This document shows, one piece after another, positions 40,312 to 49,941 of a stretch of DNA of 64,000 nucleotides. The stretch comes from Methylocystis sp. SC2. Lineage in GTDB: Bacteria > Pseudomonadota > Alphaproteobacteria > Rhizobiales > Beijerinckiaceae. A program made the position numbers and the translations under genes. The first letter of the stretch is position 1, and each line of letters opens with the position of its first letter. The stretch lies in assembly GCF_000304315.1 (NCBI RefSeq), contig NC_018485.1:1334501-1398500 (forward strand), in the 5' to 3' direction. The notes under the pieces are model-generated. The model was not told where the DNA came from and ran no database searches. It saw nothing but the letters and a program-made list of their open reading frames with translations.

Positions 40312-42675
40312 ATGTTCCGGACCGGCTTGCTGCGCGGCGCCTGCGCCGTCGCCCTTGTTCTATCTTTCGCGGACTCGAGCGTTTTCGCGCAGCAGAGTCT
40401 GCCGACCATCGACATTGGCGGCGTCAGGTCGCGCGTCGCCGGACGCGGCGGCGGTCGCGCCCCGTCTACGGCCACCCCGCCGGCCGCCCCCGCCACGCCG
40501 ACGCAAACCGGCGGCGGCGGCGGGTCGCTGACCGTGCCCTCGGTCGCCGAGCAGCGCCGCGAACTCATGCGCAACGTCGGCTCGGTCGCCTTCGTCGACG
40601 CCAATACGCCGGAGATTCAAACCCGCTACGTTCACGACCTGCGCGACGCGCTCAAGGACGTCCCGGGCGTCTATGTCGAAAGCCGCTACGGCCAGGAGCT
40701 GCGTCTGTCGATCCGCGGCTCGAATCTGACGCGCGACTTCCATCTGCGCGGACTGGAGCTGCTGCAGGACGGCATTCCGATGAATTACGCCGACGGCGGC
40801 GGCGACATGTATCAGATCGATCCCAAATATTTTCGCGCGATCGAAGTCCTGAAAGGCGGCAACGCCCTCGCCTATGGCTCCTCGACGCTCGGCGGCGCCA
40901 TCAATTTCATCTCGCCGACCGCCTATACGGCGCTCGCGCCGAACATGGCGTCGCTCGAGGGCGGCAGCTATGGAACCGTGCGCGGGCAAGCGCAGATGTC
41001 CCGCATCATCGGCAATTTCGATTTCCTCATCAACGGCACGTTCACCCATGCCGACAATTACAGAAAACATTCGACGACAGACTACACGCAGCTCAACGGC
41101 AATCTCGGCTATCGCTTCTCCAACGATCTCGAGACGCGGTTCTATTTCGGCGTCTATGACACGTGGCAATTGCTGCCGGGGCAGCTCAATGAATTCGACG
41201 CGCGCAATGATCCGCGGCTGTCGCTGCCGCCGTTTCCGCCGGGCTTCGGAGCGGACGGCTTTGGCGCCAATCAGGCGCGAAACGTCAAGAATTGGCGTAT
41301 TTCGAATAAGACCACGATCCTGAGCGAAATCGGCCGCATCGACCTCAACAGCTGGTACACGCATAATTATCTCTATCATCCGATCTTCGTGGTCATCGAA
41401 CAGGAAGGCGGAACCTGGGGATTCACGCCGCGCCTCACCTCGAATTTCCTCGTCGACGGCCACCCCAATGAGCTCATCCTCGGCGGCCGCGTCTGGGGCG
41501 GATCGTCGAGCGATAATTGGTTCGACAATTACAATGGCATGCGGCTCAATCCCTATGGCGGGATCCCCGCCAATTTCGCCAGTGCGCAGTTCTCCTTTCC
41601 ACCCTATTCGTTCAACGGACTCGCGCAATTTGGCGCGGCGAATTCGTGCTTCGGCTTCTGCGGCCTGTTCATCAATCCCGGATTGGATCCGCGTCTGCGC
41701 AACAACCGCGCGACGGCGCTCAATCTCGAAGCCTATTTCGAGAATCGCCTGCACATTGCGCCGCAGCTCATCTTCATGTTCGGCGCCAAGCTTTTCGCCG
41801 ATACGCGCCGCTATGCGGTTCTCGGCGGCATTCCCTTCGAGCCGGTTCCCGGCGTGTCGGACAAGGTCTACCGCGGCATCGTGCCGAAGGTCGGCCTGAT
41901 GTTCGAGCCGACGCCGGACATTCAATTCTTCGCCGACATGACCGGAAGCCGCGACGTGCCGGACTTCATCGACCTCACGCAAGGCGTGTTTCCGCCGCCG
42001 CGCGACGGCACGACCTTCACGCCGCTCGCGGCGCAGAAAGCCTGGACCGGCGAACTGGGGGCGCGCGGCGGATGGGACCGCTACACCTGGGACGTCACCT
42101 TCTACCATTCGGAACTGCAGGACGAATTGCTGAAGTTCACCACCAATCCCGGCCTCGGCATTCCGGCGACGACCTTCAACGCGAAGCGCACCATGCACCA
42201 GGGCGTCGAATTCGCGGCGAGCGCCGAACTCTTGCGCGACATTTTCGCGCCGGATGCGGGCGACGCGCTGAAGCTGTCGCAGGTCTGGACCTGGAACGAC
42301 TTCCGCTTCGTCGGCGATCGCGACTTCGGCGACAATACGCTGGCCGGCATTCCGCGCCACGTCTTGCGCACCACGCTGTCCTATTGGCGGCCGGCCGATG
42401 GCCTGTATTTCGCGCCGCAGATGGATTGGGTTCCGGCGGGCGCTTACGTCGACTACGCCAATACGCTGCAGGCGCCGGGCTATGTCTTGCTGGGCGTCCA
42501 GGCGGGCATGAAGCTGCCCTACGGTCTCTCGTTCTTCGTCGAAGCGCGCAATCTGACCAATCGCCACTACATCAGCGACGTGACGACGATCGTCGACGCC
42601 CGCGGTCTCGATCCGCGGGTCTTCTATCCGGGCACGGGACGCGTGATCTACGGAGGCCTAAGGCTCGCCTTCTAG
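40312..42675 (+). CDS. TonB-dependent outer-membrane receptor
   Basis: 787 residues. Signal peptide ending SVFAQ near residue 26, a Gly/Pro/Thr-rich linker (residues ~45-70), then the plug domain (LRDALKDVPGVYVESRYGQE, LRLSIRGSNLTRDFHLRGLE, EVLKGGNALAYGSSTLGGAI) and a 22-strand-type barrel ending GRVIYGGLRLAF with the terminal Phe needed for insertion. No N-terminal STN signalling domain. Such receptors take up metal chelates using TonB energy. Context suggests copper or a chalkophore-like ligand. AGGAGA lies before the ATG. The ligand cannot be read from sequence. Confidence 0.93.
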   Translation: MFRTGLLRGACAVALVLSFADSSVFAQQSLPTIDIGGVRSRVAGRGGGRAPSTATPPAAPATPTQTGGGGGSLTVPSVAEQRRELMRNVGSVAFVDANTPEIQTRYVHDLRDALKDVPGVYVESRYGQELRLSIRGSNLTRDFHLRGLELLQDGIPMNYADGGGDMYQIDPKYFRAIEVLKGGNALAYGSSTLGGAINFISPTAYTALAPNMASLEGGSYGTVRGQAQMSRIIGNFDFLINGTFTHADNYRKHSTTDYTQLNGNLGYRFSNDLETRFYFGVYDTWQLLPGQLNEFDARNDPRLSLPPFPPGFGADGFGANQARNVKNWRISNKTTILSEIGRIDLNSWYTHNYLYHPIFVVIEQEGGTWGFTPRLTSNFLVDGHPNELILGGRVWGGSSSDNWFDNYNGMRLNPYGGIPANFASAQFSFPPYSFNGLAQFGAANSCFGFCGLFINPGLDPRLRNNRATALNLEAYFENRLHIAPQLIFMFGAKLFADTRRYAVLGGIPFEPVPGVSDKVYRGIVPKVGLMFEPTPDIQFFADMTGSRDVPDFIDLTQGVFPPPRDGTTFTPLAAQKAWTGELGARGGWDRYTWDVTFYHSELQDELLKFTTNPGLGIPATTFNAKRTMHQGVEFAASAELLRDIFAPDAGDALKLSQVWTWNDFRFVGDRDFGDNTLAGIPRHVLRTTLSYWRPADGLYFAPQMDWVPAGAYVDYANTLQAPGYVLLGVQAGMKLPYGLSFFVEARNLTNRHYISDVTTIVDARGLDPRVFYPGTGRVIYGGLRLAF

Positions 42676-42757
42676 CGGCGCTTGGGCGATCGGCGAGGCA
42701 AGCCATATATAGGGCTGGCGCGCCGGCCGCCTTCGCCGGTCCGATGAAGGATAGCGC

Positions 42758-43471
42758 TTGTCGATTCACGCGACGCCGGAAAATCTCGCCGCTACGCGGA
42801 CAAGCGCGCCGATGCTGCGCGTCGAGGGGCTGCGAAAATCCTATCCGACGCCGCAGGGCCGCACTCCCGTGCTGCGCGGCGTGGACTTCACGCTCGCCGC
42901 CGGCGCCAGCCTGGCGCTGACCGGCGAATCCGGCAGCGGCAAGAGCACGCTCCTGCATCTGGTCGGCGCGCTCGACGACGCCGACAGCGGCGAAATCATT
43001 CTCGACGGCGTCGCGCTGACGCGGCTGTCGGAACATGCGCGGGCCGCCATCCGGCGCGAAAGGATCGGCGTCGTCTTTCAGCAGTTCAATTTGATTCCGA
43101 GTCTGACCGTTTGCGAAAACCTGGGCTTCCAGGCGCGACTGGCGGGGCGATACGATCCGGCGTGGCAGGAAGAGCTCACGGCGCGTCTTGGTCTTGCGAC
43201 GCTCGCCGCCCGCTATCCTGAGGAACTGTCCGGCGGACAGCAGCAGCGCGTCGCCATCGGCCGCGCGCTGGCCGTGCGCCCGAGGCTTCTGCTCGCTGAC
43301 GAACCCACCGGCAATCTCGACGAAGCGACCGGCGACGCCGTCATGGCGCTCGCCCTCGACCTCGTCGCCGCGACCGGCTGCGCCTTTCTTATGGCGACGC
43401 ACAGCGAACGGCTTGCGGCGCGGCTGCAACGGCGCGTGCGGCTGGAAACCGGTCTTCTGGCGACGCAATGA
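42758..43471 (+). CDS. ABC transporter ATPase, LolD/MacB (AttE-like) type
   Basis: 237 residues. Walker A GESGSGKSTL, Q-loop GVVFQQFNLIPSLTV, signature LSGGQQQRVAIGRAL, Walker B RLLLADEPTGNLD and an H-loop ATHSERLAARLQ. This subfamily pairs with FtsX-type permeases. The start is TTG 42758 after AAGGAT. ATG 42811 (MLRVEGLRKSYPTPQG) is an alternative that keeps the whole ATPase domain. The stop overlaps the permease start (ATGA), so they form one unit. It lies 82 bases after the TonB receptor. Confidence 0.93.
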   Translation: MSIHATPENLAATRTSAPMLRVEGLRKSYPTPQGRTPVLRGVDFTLAAGASLALTGESGSGKSTLLHLVGALDDADSGEIILDGVALTRLSEHARAAIRRERIGVVFQQFNLIPSLTVCENLGFQARLAGRYDPAWQEELTARLGLATLAARYPEELSGGQQQRVAIGRALAVRPRLLLADEPTGNLDEATGDAVMALALDLVAATGCAFLMATHSERLAARLQRRVRLETGLLATQ

Positions 43472-45936
43472 GAGAGATGCTCTGGACGCTGGCCGCGCTG
43501 ATCAGCCACTGGCGCCGACGGCCGGGCAATCTCGCGACGCTCGCGCTCGGCCTCGCCATCGCCACGGCGCTGTGGAGCGGCGTGCAGGCGCTGAACGCTC
43601 AGGCGCGCAACAGCTACGACGCCGCGGCGAACGCGATTTCGGGCGGCGGCGCGCGCACGCTCGTCGCCGCGCGCGGCGGGCTGTTCGATCAAGACCTGTT
43701 CGTGAAGCTGCGCCGCGCCGGCGTCGACGTCTCGCCGGTGCTGGAAGGCGCAGTCCGAATCGGAGAGAAGAATATTCGGATCGTCGGCGTCGAGCCGGTG
43801 TCGCTGCCGCGCGCTTCGCCAATCGCGCATAGGCGAAGCCGCGCTGACGTTCTGGAAGAATTCTTCTCCGGCCCGGGCCGCGGCTTTGCCGCCCCGCAGA
43901 CCCTGCGCCGGCTGGATCTTCTAGAGGGCGCGCAGCCGCGAACCGAGCGCGGTCGGCTGCTGCCGCCGCTTGCGGCGCTCCCCGAAGCGCCGCCCGGCGC
44001 AATCATCGTCGACATCGGCGTCGCCCAGCGCCTGCTCGATCGCCCCGGAAAACTCTCGCGCCTCGTCATCGCCGACGAGGAGGCGTTCGACAAGGCGCGG
44101 CTTAAGCCGATCGCCGGCGATGCGCTGCGGCTCGTCGCGCCGAACGATGACAGCGATCTGGGCCGTCTGACCGACAGTTTTCACCTCAATCTCACCGCCT
44201 TCGGCTTTCTTGCGTTCCTGGTCGGGCTGTTCATCGTGCACGCCGCTTACGGCCTCGCCTTCGAACAGCGACTGCCGACCCTGCGCACCTTGCGCGCGCT
44301 CGGAGTTGGGCCGCCCCATCTCATCGCGGCGATGGCCTGCGAAATCGCGATCCTGACGCTCTTGGCGGGCGGCGCGGGCGTCCTCGGCGGTCACGCGATC
44401 GCGCAGGCGCTTCTGCCGGATGTCGCAAAAAGTCTCGAGAGCCTCTACGGCGCGCAAATCTCCGATCGCCTTGCGCTCGATGCGCGTTGGTGGCTCTCCG
44501 GCCTCGCGATGGCGGGCGCCGGCGCGGCGCTCGCGGCGGCGAGCGGCCTGACGAAAGCACTGCGGCTGCCGGCGCTGTCATTCGCGCGTCCCATGGCCTG
44601 GCGCGGCGCGCATCACCGCTATTTGCGACGGCAGGCCGCGCTCGCGGCGCTCGCCCTTGTCGCGGCGGCTTGCGCCTATAGCTTCGGCGAGGGGCTCGCG
44701 TCAGGCTTCGCGATCATCGGCTTGGCGCTTCTCGCCGCCGCTCTCATTCTGCCGGTCGGCCTCGCCGGCGCCCTGGCGCTCGGCGAGCATTTCGCGCGCC
44801 GGCCGCTCGCCCGCTGGTTCTTCGCCGACGGACGCCAGGAAATTTCCGGTCTTTCGCTTGCGCTGATGGCGCTGCTGATCGCGCTTGCGACCAATATCGG
44901 CGTCGGCGGCATGGTCGAGGGCTTTCGCCAGACCTTCGATCGCTGGCTCGACGCGCGCCTCGTCGCCGAGATCTATTTCGAAGCGGCGACGCCCGCCGAT
45001 GCGCGCGACATCGAGGCGTGGGCGCGCACCCAGCCCGACATCGCCGCGATCCTCCCCGTCTGGCGCGCGAAGACGCGCGTCGGCGGATGGCCCGTCGATG
45101 TCGTCGGCATGACGCCTCACCAAACCTATACGGCGCATTTTCCGCTGATCGACGCCGCGCCGGACGCATGGACGGCGCTGCACGCCCAGGACGCCGTCCT
45201 CGTCAGCGAACAATTGGCGCGCCGTCTTGGTCTGACGGTCGACGAAACCCTCGACATTCCGACGTCGGGGCAAGACTGGCCCGCGCGCATCGTCGGGGTC
45301 TTTCCGGATTACGGCAATCCGAAAGGCCAGCTGCGCATTGATCACGAAAAGCTGAAGCGCTCTTTCGACGACGCCTCCGGCGTGCATTACAGCCTGCGCG
45401 TCGATCCGGGCGCCACGGCGCGCGTCATCGACACCATGCAGCAGCGCTTTGGCGGAAAAATCGCGCGCATCGTCGATCAGGGCGAAGTCAAAGCCCTGTC
45501 GACGGAAATCTTCGAACGCACATTCGCCGTGACGACGGCGTTGAACACGCTGACGCTGATCGTATCCGGCGTCGCGCTCTTCGCCAGTCTGCTGACGCTC
45601 AGCGACATGCGGCGCGCCCGCATCGCGCCGGTCTGGGCGCTGGGCGCGACGCGGCGAAAGCTGGCGGCGCTGGAAATGGCGCGGGTTTTGGGGTTCGCCG
45701 CCGGCGCCGCGGCTTTCGCGATCCCTCTTGGGCTGTTCATGACCTGGTGCCTCGTGGCCATCATCAATGTCGCCGCCTTCGGATGGCGACTTCCATTTCA
45801 TATGTTTCCGGCGCAATGGCTTGTGGTTTCCTGCATCGCGCTCGGGGCCGCATTCTTTGCGGCGCTTATTCCCTTCGCGAGGCTTGCGCGCGTTTCGCCG
45901 ACCGAACTGCTTAGGGTCTTCTCCAATGAACGCTAA
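43468..45936 (+). CDS. FtsX-type ABC permease, double domain (AttFG-like)
   Basis: 822 residues. N-terminal TM (RPGNLATLALGLAIATALWS), a periplasmic MacB-like domain, then FtsX helices (FGFLAFLVGLFIVHAAYGLA; LIAAMACEIAILTLLAGGAG). A second set follows from about residue 390, with a second extracytoplasmic domain (LVAEIYFEAATPADARDIEA) and final helices to VSPTELLRVFSNER. It is one chain where some relatives have two genes (attF and attG). Permeases of this kind extract lipoproteins or small hydrophobic molecules from the inner membrane instead of importing them. The 3' end overlaps the next gene by 11 bases. Confidence 0.9.
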   Translation: MREMLWTLAALISHWRRRPGNLATLALGLAIATALWSGVQALNAQARNSYDAAANAISGGGARTLVAARGGLFDQDLFVKLRRAGVDVSPVLEGAVRIGEKNIRIVGVEPVSLPRASPIAHRRSRADVLEEFFSGPGRGFAAPQTLRRLDLLEGAQPRTERGRLLPPLAALPEAPPGAIIVDIGVAQRLLDRPGKLSRLVIADEEAFDKARLKPIAGDALRLVAPNDDSDLGRLTDSFHLNLTAFGFLAFLVGLFIVHAAYGLAFEQRLPTLRTLRALGVGPPHLIAAMACEIAILTLLAGGAGVLGGHAIAQALLPDVAKSLESLYGAQISDRLALDARWWLSGLAMAGAGAALAAASGLTKALRLPALSFARPMAWRGAHHRYLRRQAALAALALVAAACAYSFGEGLASGFAIIGLALLAAALILPVGLAGALALGEHFARRPLARWFFADGRQEISGLSLALMALLIALATNIGVGGMVEGFRQTFDRWLDARLVAEIYFEAATPADARDIEAWARTQPDIAAILPVWRAKTRVGGWPVDVVGMTPHQTYTAHFPLIDAAPDAWTALHAQDAVLVSEQLARRLGLTVDETLDIPTSGQDWPARIVGVFPDYGNPKGQLRIDHEKLKRSFDDASGVHYSLRVDPGATARVIDTMQQRFGGKIARIVDQGEVKALSTEIFERTFAVTTALNTLTLIVSGVALFASLLTLSDMRRARIAPVWALGATRRKLAALEMARVLGFAAGAAAFAIPLGLFMTWCLVAIINVAAFGWRLPFHMFPAQWLVVSCIALGAAFFAALIPFARLARVSPTELLRVFSNER

Positions 45937-47029
45937 GGCCTCGAACGGTTCTCCCGAACGACGCTCGGCAATGTCGAGGCGATCGGCGCTGCTTCTCGCG
46001 CTGTCGTCGAGCGGCGCGTTGGCGCAAGGCTTCGGCGGTCTTGGCGCGACGGCGCCGGGGTTCGCGATTCCCCGACCCGGAACGCCGCTCGTCTTCCCGA
46101 AAGACCATGGCGCGCATCCCGATTTTCGCACCGAATGGTGGTACGTCACCGCAAATCTAAACGGCGACGACGGCGCCTCGTACGGCGTCCAATGGACGCT
46201 CTTTCGCTTTGCACTGGAGCCGAACGCGGCGCGGGCCGGCTGGGACGACCGCACCATCTGGATGGGCCATGCGGCGGCGACGAGCGCCAGCGACCATCTC
46301 TTCGCGCAGAAATTCGCCCGCGGCGGAATTGGCCAGGCGGGCGTCGCGGCTTCGCCCTTTCGCGCCTTCATCGACGACTGGGCTTTGGAAACGCGCGACA
46401 GTTCTGCGGATTCGGGAATAGAGCGGCTGCGCGTTTCGGCGGGCGACAGGAATTTCGCCTATGCGCTCGATCTCACAGCGACGGAGCCGGTCGTATTGCA
46501 AGGCGAAGGCGGCTACAGCCGCAAGTCCGAGGCCGGCCAGGCCTCCTATTATTACAGCCAGCCGTTCTTTACGGCGGAAGGCGCGTGGTCGATGAACGGA
46601 CGCAAAATCCAGGTCTCCGGCCGCGCCTGGATGGATCGCGAATGGTCGAGTCAGCCGCTAAGCCCTGATCAAAAAGGCTGGGACTGGTTTTCGCTGCACC
46701 TCGAGGGCGGCGCCAAGCTGATGCTGTATCGCATGCGCAGCGTCGAAGCGCCGTCGTTTCTCTTTGGAAATTGGATCGACGCCGACGGCGCGACGTCGAT
46801 GCTCGCGCGCGGCGACATCGTCATCGAGCCTCTGGAAACGACACGCATCGCCGATCGCGACGTGCCGATTCGCTGGCGCGTGAAGATCAAGAGCCGCGGG
46901 GTCGACGTCGAGACGCGGCCGCTCAATCCGAGAAGCTGGGTGGGAACCGATTTTTCCTATTGGGAAGGTCCGATCCGCATGACCGGTTCGCACAGCGGCG
47001 AAGGCTATCTCGAAATGACCGGCTATTGA
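45926..47029 (+). CDS. Secreted AttH/CrtC-like (lipocalin-fold) protein
   Basis: 367 residues from ATG 45926. An ATG at 45971 (MSRRSALLLALSSSGALAQG) would leave a cleaner signal peptide. Motifs: HPDFRTEWWYVTANLNGDDG, ASYGVQWTLFRFA, YSRKSEAGQASYYYSQPFFT, WMDREWSSQPLSPDQKGWDW and GSHSGEGYLEMTGY, which are those of AttH/CrtC (predicted secreted hydrolase or carotenoid 1,2-hydratase family, two lipocalin-like domains). Agrobacterium AttEFGH has the same order of ATPase, permeases and AttH. No carotenoid genes are nearby, so a carotenoid role is unlikely. Its ligand is unknown. Confidence 0.85.
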   Translation: MNAKASNGSPERRSAMSRRSALLLALSSSGALAQGFGGLGATAPGFAIPRPGTPLVFPKDHGAHPDFRTEWWYVTANLNGDDGASYGVQWTLFRFALEPNAARAGWDDRTIWMGHAAATSASDHLFAQKFARGGIGQAGVAASPFRAFIDDWALETRDSSADSGIERLRVSAGDRNFAYALDLTATEPVVLQGEGGYSRKSEAGQASYYYSQPFFTAEGAWSMNGRKIQVSGRAWMDREWSSQPLSPDQKGWDWFSLHLEGGAKLMLYRMRSVEAPSFLFGNWIDADGATSMLARGDIVIEPLETTRIADRDVPIRWRVKIKSRGVDVETRPLNPRSWVGTDFSYWEGPIRMTGSHSGEGYLEMTGY

Positions 47030-47039
47030 CGCTCCGCGG

Positions 47040-47468
47040 CTACGCGAAGACGTTAGCAAAAAAGCCCCTCGTCTCTCGCAGCTTCTTCAAATGTACGGCG
47101 GCGAGCTCCGACAGGCGCCGCTCGCCCGCACGCGTGATGACGACGAGCGAACGACGGCGATCGGTCGGGTCGGTCTTTCGCCGGACAAGCTTCGCCTGCG
47201 CGAGGCGCGACACGAGTTCCGCCGCGCTGTGATCGCGGATCATCAGCTGCTCGGCGAGTTCGCCGACGCTGATGTGTTTAGCGCCGCGATAGGTGCGCAC
47301 CACCAGCAGCGCCTGATACCACTGCACGGTCACGCCATGGTCCGCGGCGACCTGTTCGCTGAAGGCTAAGAACCTTCGCAAGGCGATGCGAAATTGCGCC
47401 AACGCGGCCAGGTCGTCTTCACTTGGCGCCTTGCGCGGGGTCCCTTGCGGCTGATCGCAGAGAGTCAA
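47040..47468 (-). CDS. MarR-family transcriptional regulator
   Basis: 142 residues, winged helix: LAEQLMIRDHSAAELVSRLA recognition region, then the wing KTDPTDRRRSLVVITRAGER. The start is TTG 47468, seven bases after AAGGGG. There is no better ATG upstream. It is convergent with the AttH-like gene, only 10 bases apart. A nested inverted repeat at 47479-47528 upstream may be its operator. The target genes are not evident. Confidence 0.9.
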   Translation of the reverse strand: MTLCDQPQGTPRKAPSEDDLAALAQFRIALRRFLAFSEQVAADHGVTVQWYQALLVVRTYRGAKHISVGELAEQLMIRDHSAAELVSRLAQAKLVRRKTDPTDRRRSLVVITRAGERRLSELAAVHLKKLRETRGFFANVFA

Positions 47469-47478
47469 ATGAAACCCC

Positions 47479-47528
47479 TTACTTCCCGAGTCGTTCTCGC
47501 GCTGGGCGACTCATTTGGAGTGAAGTAA
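47479..47528. promoter_or_regulatory. Nested inverted repeat upstream of the MarR gene
   Basis: Outer arms TTACTTC (47479-47485) and GAAGTAA (47522-47528). Inner arms GAGTCG (47488-47493) and CGACTC (47507-47512). It starts ten bases before the MarR start codon, consistent with an autoregulatory site or leader structure. Not tested. Confidence 0.4.
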
Positions 47529-47729
47529 TAGTGCGCGCGCCGCGCCAACGGGTCAATTCTGGTCCGCGTCGAAGCGCGCTTTATAATTGCGCGATGAAGC
47601 TCGTCAATCCTTGCAAGACAAGCGTCGGGGCGCGGCGGCGACTCCTCCCGCGCAAGCGGCGGGCGACGCCCTGCGGTCCGGCGACGGCGCCTGCGCCATA
47701 GGACGGATTTTGCTCATGCGTCTGGAATG

Positions 47730-47877
47730 CGGCATCGCTTCTCTCGCGAAAGGACTCCGGCGCCTCGAATGGAATGAGGTCATGGACAAAGTAGACAGGC
47801 TTATATCCGATCGCGCTGTGAGCCGGCGCATATACAAGCTCCGATCGACAAGAAATTGCGCGACATTGAAATAGATC
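47730..47877 (-). pseudogene. Fragment of a glycosyltransferase gene (group 1 type)
   Basis: On the minus strand a short open stretch reads GYKPVYFVHDLIPFEAPESF, with AHSAI just before it. This matches the block RPVFFVHDLIPITHPEYF found near the N-terminus of GT4-type glycosyltransferases. The surrounding frame has no complete gene, and the following 150 bases lose similarity. About 590 bases (47469-48061) around it contain no functional gene. A decayed remnant is the best reading. Confidence is limited because it rests on about twenty residues recalled from the family. Confidence 0.45.
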
Positions 47878-48061
47878 GCGCCATGCGGCGCCTCGCCCGT
47901 CGACCTTCCAAGATAAGGCGCCCGGCGGCTGCGCGCCGCGCTTGCGGCGCTCCTGCGAGTCGCCGATGATCCACGGCCCTGGCGCCCGCCTTAAATCCAG
48001 CTCAGGACATTTCCACAAAACTTTGGCGAGCTCGGCGCAGCGCGCGGATCCGGAGACGCTT

Positions 48062-48829
48062 ATGTCGGAAAAGATCATCGTTTCGAGAGATCTCGGGGTG
48101 TGGCGCCTGCTGATGAACCGCCCCGAAAAGAAGAACGCGCTTGATCGCGAAATGTATCGCGCCTTGATCGCCGCGCTCGACGAGGCGGCCCATGACGCGA
48201 CGGCGCGCGCCGTCGTCTTCGCCGGCGCGCGCGGCAATTTCACCGCGGGCAATGATCTCGCCGACTTTCGCGATTTTGCTCCCGGCCGAGATATTGCTCC
48301 TGGCGCGGAAACATTTCCGGCGCTGGCCTTCGTTCGCGCGGCGGCGGCCTTCGAGAAGCCGCTCGTCGCCGCCGTGACGGGGGACGCCGTCGGAATCGGC
48401 GCCACCCTGCTCTTCCACTGCGACCTCGTTTACGCCAGCTCGGAGGCGCGGTTCACGATGCCGTTCGTCGACCTCGCCCTGCCGCCCGAAGGAGGCGCAA
48501 GCCTGCTGGTTCCGCGCCGCTTCGGCATGGCGAAGGCGTCCCAATATCTGCTGCTTGGCGAGAGCTTCGACGGCGCCGAGGCGCTGCGTCTGGGCCTGGT
48601 CAACGCGCTGGCCCCACCGGAAGGCGTGCTTGATCTTGCAATGGACGCCGCGCGGCGTCTCGCGGCGAAGCCCAGCCAAGCGCTATTCGCGGCGCGGCGG
48701 CTGATGCGCGGCGACCCCAATGACATTCTGTCGCGCATCGACGCGGAAGCCGCGCTTTTCGCCAAGGCGCTGACGTCGCCCGAAGCGCGCGAGCGCTTCG
48801 CCGCCTTTTTCGCGTCCCGCGGGCGCTAG
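48062..48829 (+). CDS. Enoyl-CoA hydratase/isomerase family protein
   Basis: 255 residues from ATG 48062 ([20 protein letters not shown]). Crotonase fold: [20 protein letters not shown], the first oxyanion region [15 protein letters not shown], the second [20 protein letters not shown], and [20 protein letters not shown]. The glutamate pair of true hydratases (Glu in the E/D-rich helices) is not fully clear: this group contains isomerases and hydrolases too. It is a single gene with no fatty-acid beta-oxidation neighbours, so the substrate is unknown. Confidence 0.88.
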   Translation: MSEKIIVSRDLGVWRLLMNRPEKKNALDREMYRALIAALDEAAHDATARAVVFAGARGNFTAGNDLADFRDFAPGRDIAPGAETFPALAFVRAAAAFEKPLVAAVTGDAVGIGATLLFHCDLVYASSEARFTMPFVDLALPPEGGASLLVPRRFGMAKASQYLLLGESFDGAEALRLGLVNALAPPEGVLDLAMDAARRLAAKPSQALFAARRLMRGDPNDILSRIDAEAALFAKALTSPEARERFAAFFASRGR

Positions 48830-48948
48830 GCTTCAGCCCGTCGCGACCTTCGCCGCTTGCGTTGCGAACGCGCTTCTCCCAAATAATAGGCGGACATACG
48901 CGCCCGCGCCGCCAAGGGCGGGCGCTCACATGGGCTGATTGGAAGATT

Positions 48949-49932
48949 ATGCGCGATCCTTACGACGTTCTCGGCGTGCCCAAATCGGCGAGTCACGCCG
49001 AAATCAAGAAGGCGTATCGCCAGCTCGCCAAGAAATTCCACCCTGACCGCAACAAGGACGACCTGAAGGCCAAGGAGCGATTTGCCGAAATCAACTCCGC
49101 CTATGAAATCGTCGGCGACGAGACGAAGAAGGCGCAGTTCGACAAGGGCGAAATCGGTCCGGACGGGAAACCCCGCTTCACCGGCTTTGAAGGCTTCGGC
49201 GCGGGCGGAGGCGCCGGCCCCGGCGGCTTTACCCGCAGTTGGCGCCAGGCTGGCGGCGCGCCCGGCGGCGATCAGCATTTCGAGTTTCACTTCGGCAACG
49301 AGGCGCCCGGCGGCGGGCGGGCGGGCTTCGACCCTTCCGACCTCTTCGCCGATCTCTTTGGCGCCGGCGGGCGCCGTCGCGCCGGCACGCAGCCGACCCG
49401 CGGGGACGACGTCGTCGCCACCGCCACCGTGCCGCTGGAAACGGTCGCGCACGGCGGCTCGGCCCGAGTCATCCTGCCCAGCGGCCGCACGCTGGAAGTC
49501 AAAATTCCGGCGGGAATCGAGGACGGCAAGCAGATTCGGCTGCGCGGCCAGGGCCAGCCCGGCTCCATGGGGGGCGAACCCGGCGACGCGCTGATCACCG
49601 TGAAGGTCGCGCCGCATCCTTACTTCAAGCTGGATGGCCGCGACCTGCGGCTGGAGCTGCCGGTGACGGTTTATGAAGCCGCGCTCGGCGGACGGGTTCC
49701 GACCCTGACTCTGGACGGCAAGGTGGAGCTGACCATTCCGCCGCACTCCAACAGCGGGCGCGTGCTGCGGCTGCGCGGCAAAGGCCTTCCGGCGAGCGAC
49801 GGCAAAATAGCCGGCGACCTCTATGTCTCGCTGAAGATCATGCTGCCGGAAACGGCGTCGAGCGATCTCGACGCGCGGATGCGGGAATGGCGCGACGCGC
49901 ATCCCTATGATCCGCGCGCCAAAATGTCGTGA
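48949..49932 (+). CDS. DnaJ-family chaperone, CbpA-like (no zinc finger)
   Basis: 327 residues. J-domain with the HPD motif ([20 protein letters not shown]), a Gly/Phe-rich linker ([20 protein letters not shown]), then the two C-terminal substrate-binding beta domains ([40 protein letters not shown]). There are no CxxCxGxG repeats, so it is a type-II Hsp40 that stimulates DnaK. The start is ATG 48949. It is separated from fabI by the sigma/anti-sigma pair on the other strand. Confidence 0.92.
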   Translation: MRDPYDVLGVPKSASHAEIKKAYRQLAKKFHPDRNKDDLKAKERFAEINSAYEIVGDETKKAQFDKGEIGPDGKPRFTGFEGFGAGGGAGPGGFTRSWRQAGGAPGGDQHFEFHFGNEAPGGGRAGFDPSDLFADLFGAGGRRRAGTQPTRGDDVVATATVPLETVAHGGSARVILPSGRTLEVKIPAGIEDGKQIRLRGQGQPGSMGGEPGDALITVKVAPHPYFKLDGRDLRLELPVTVYEAALGGRVPTLTLDGKVELTIPPHSNSGRVLRLRGKGLPASDGKIAGDLYVSLKIMLPETASSDLDARMREWRDAHPYDPRAKMS

Positions 49933-49941
49933 GGTCCTCGG

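Noticed and set aside
45926..47029. Carotenoid 1,2-hydratase (crtC) by name
   Set aside because: The family match is to AttH/CrtC as a whole. There are no other carotenoid genes and the gene overlaps an ABC permease, so the AttH-type label fits better.
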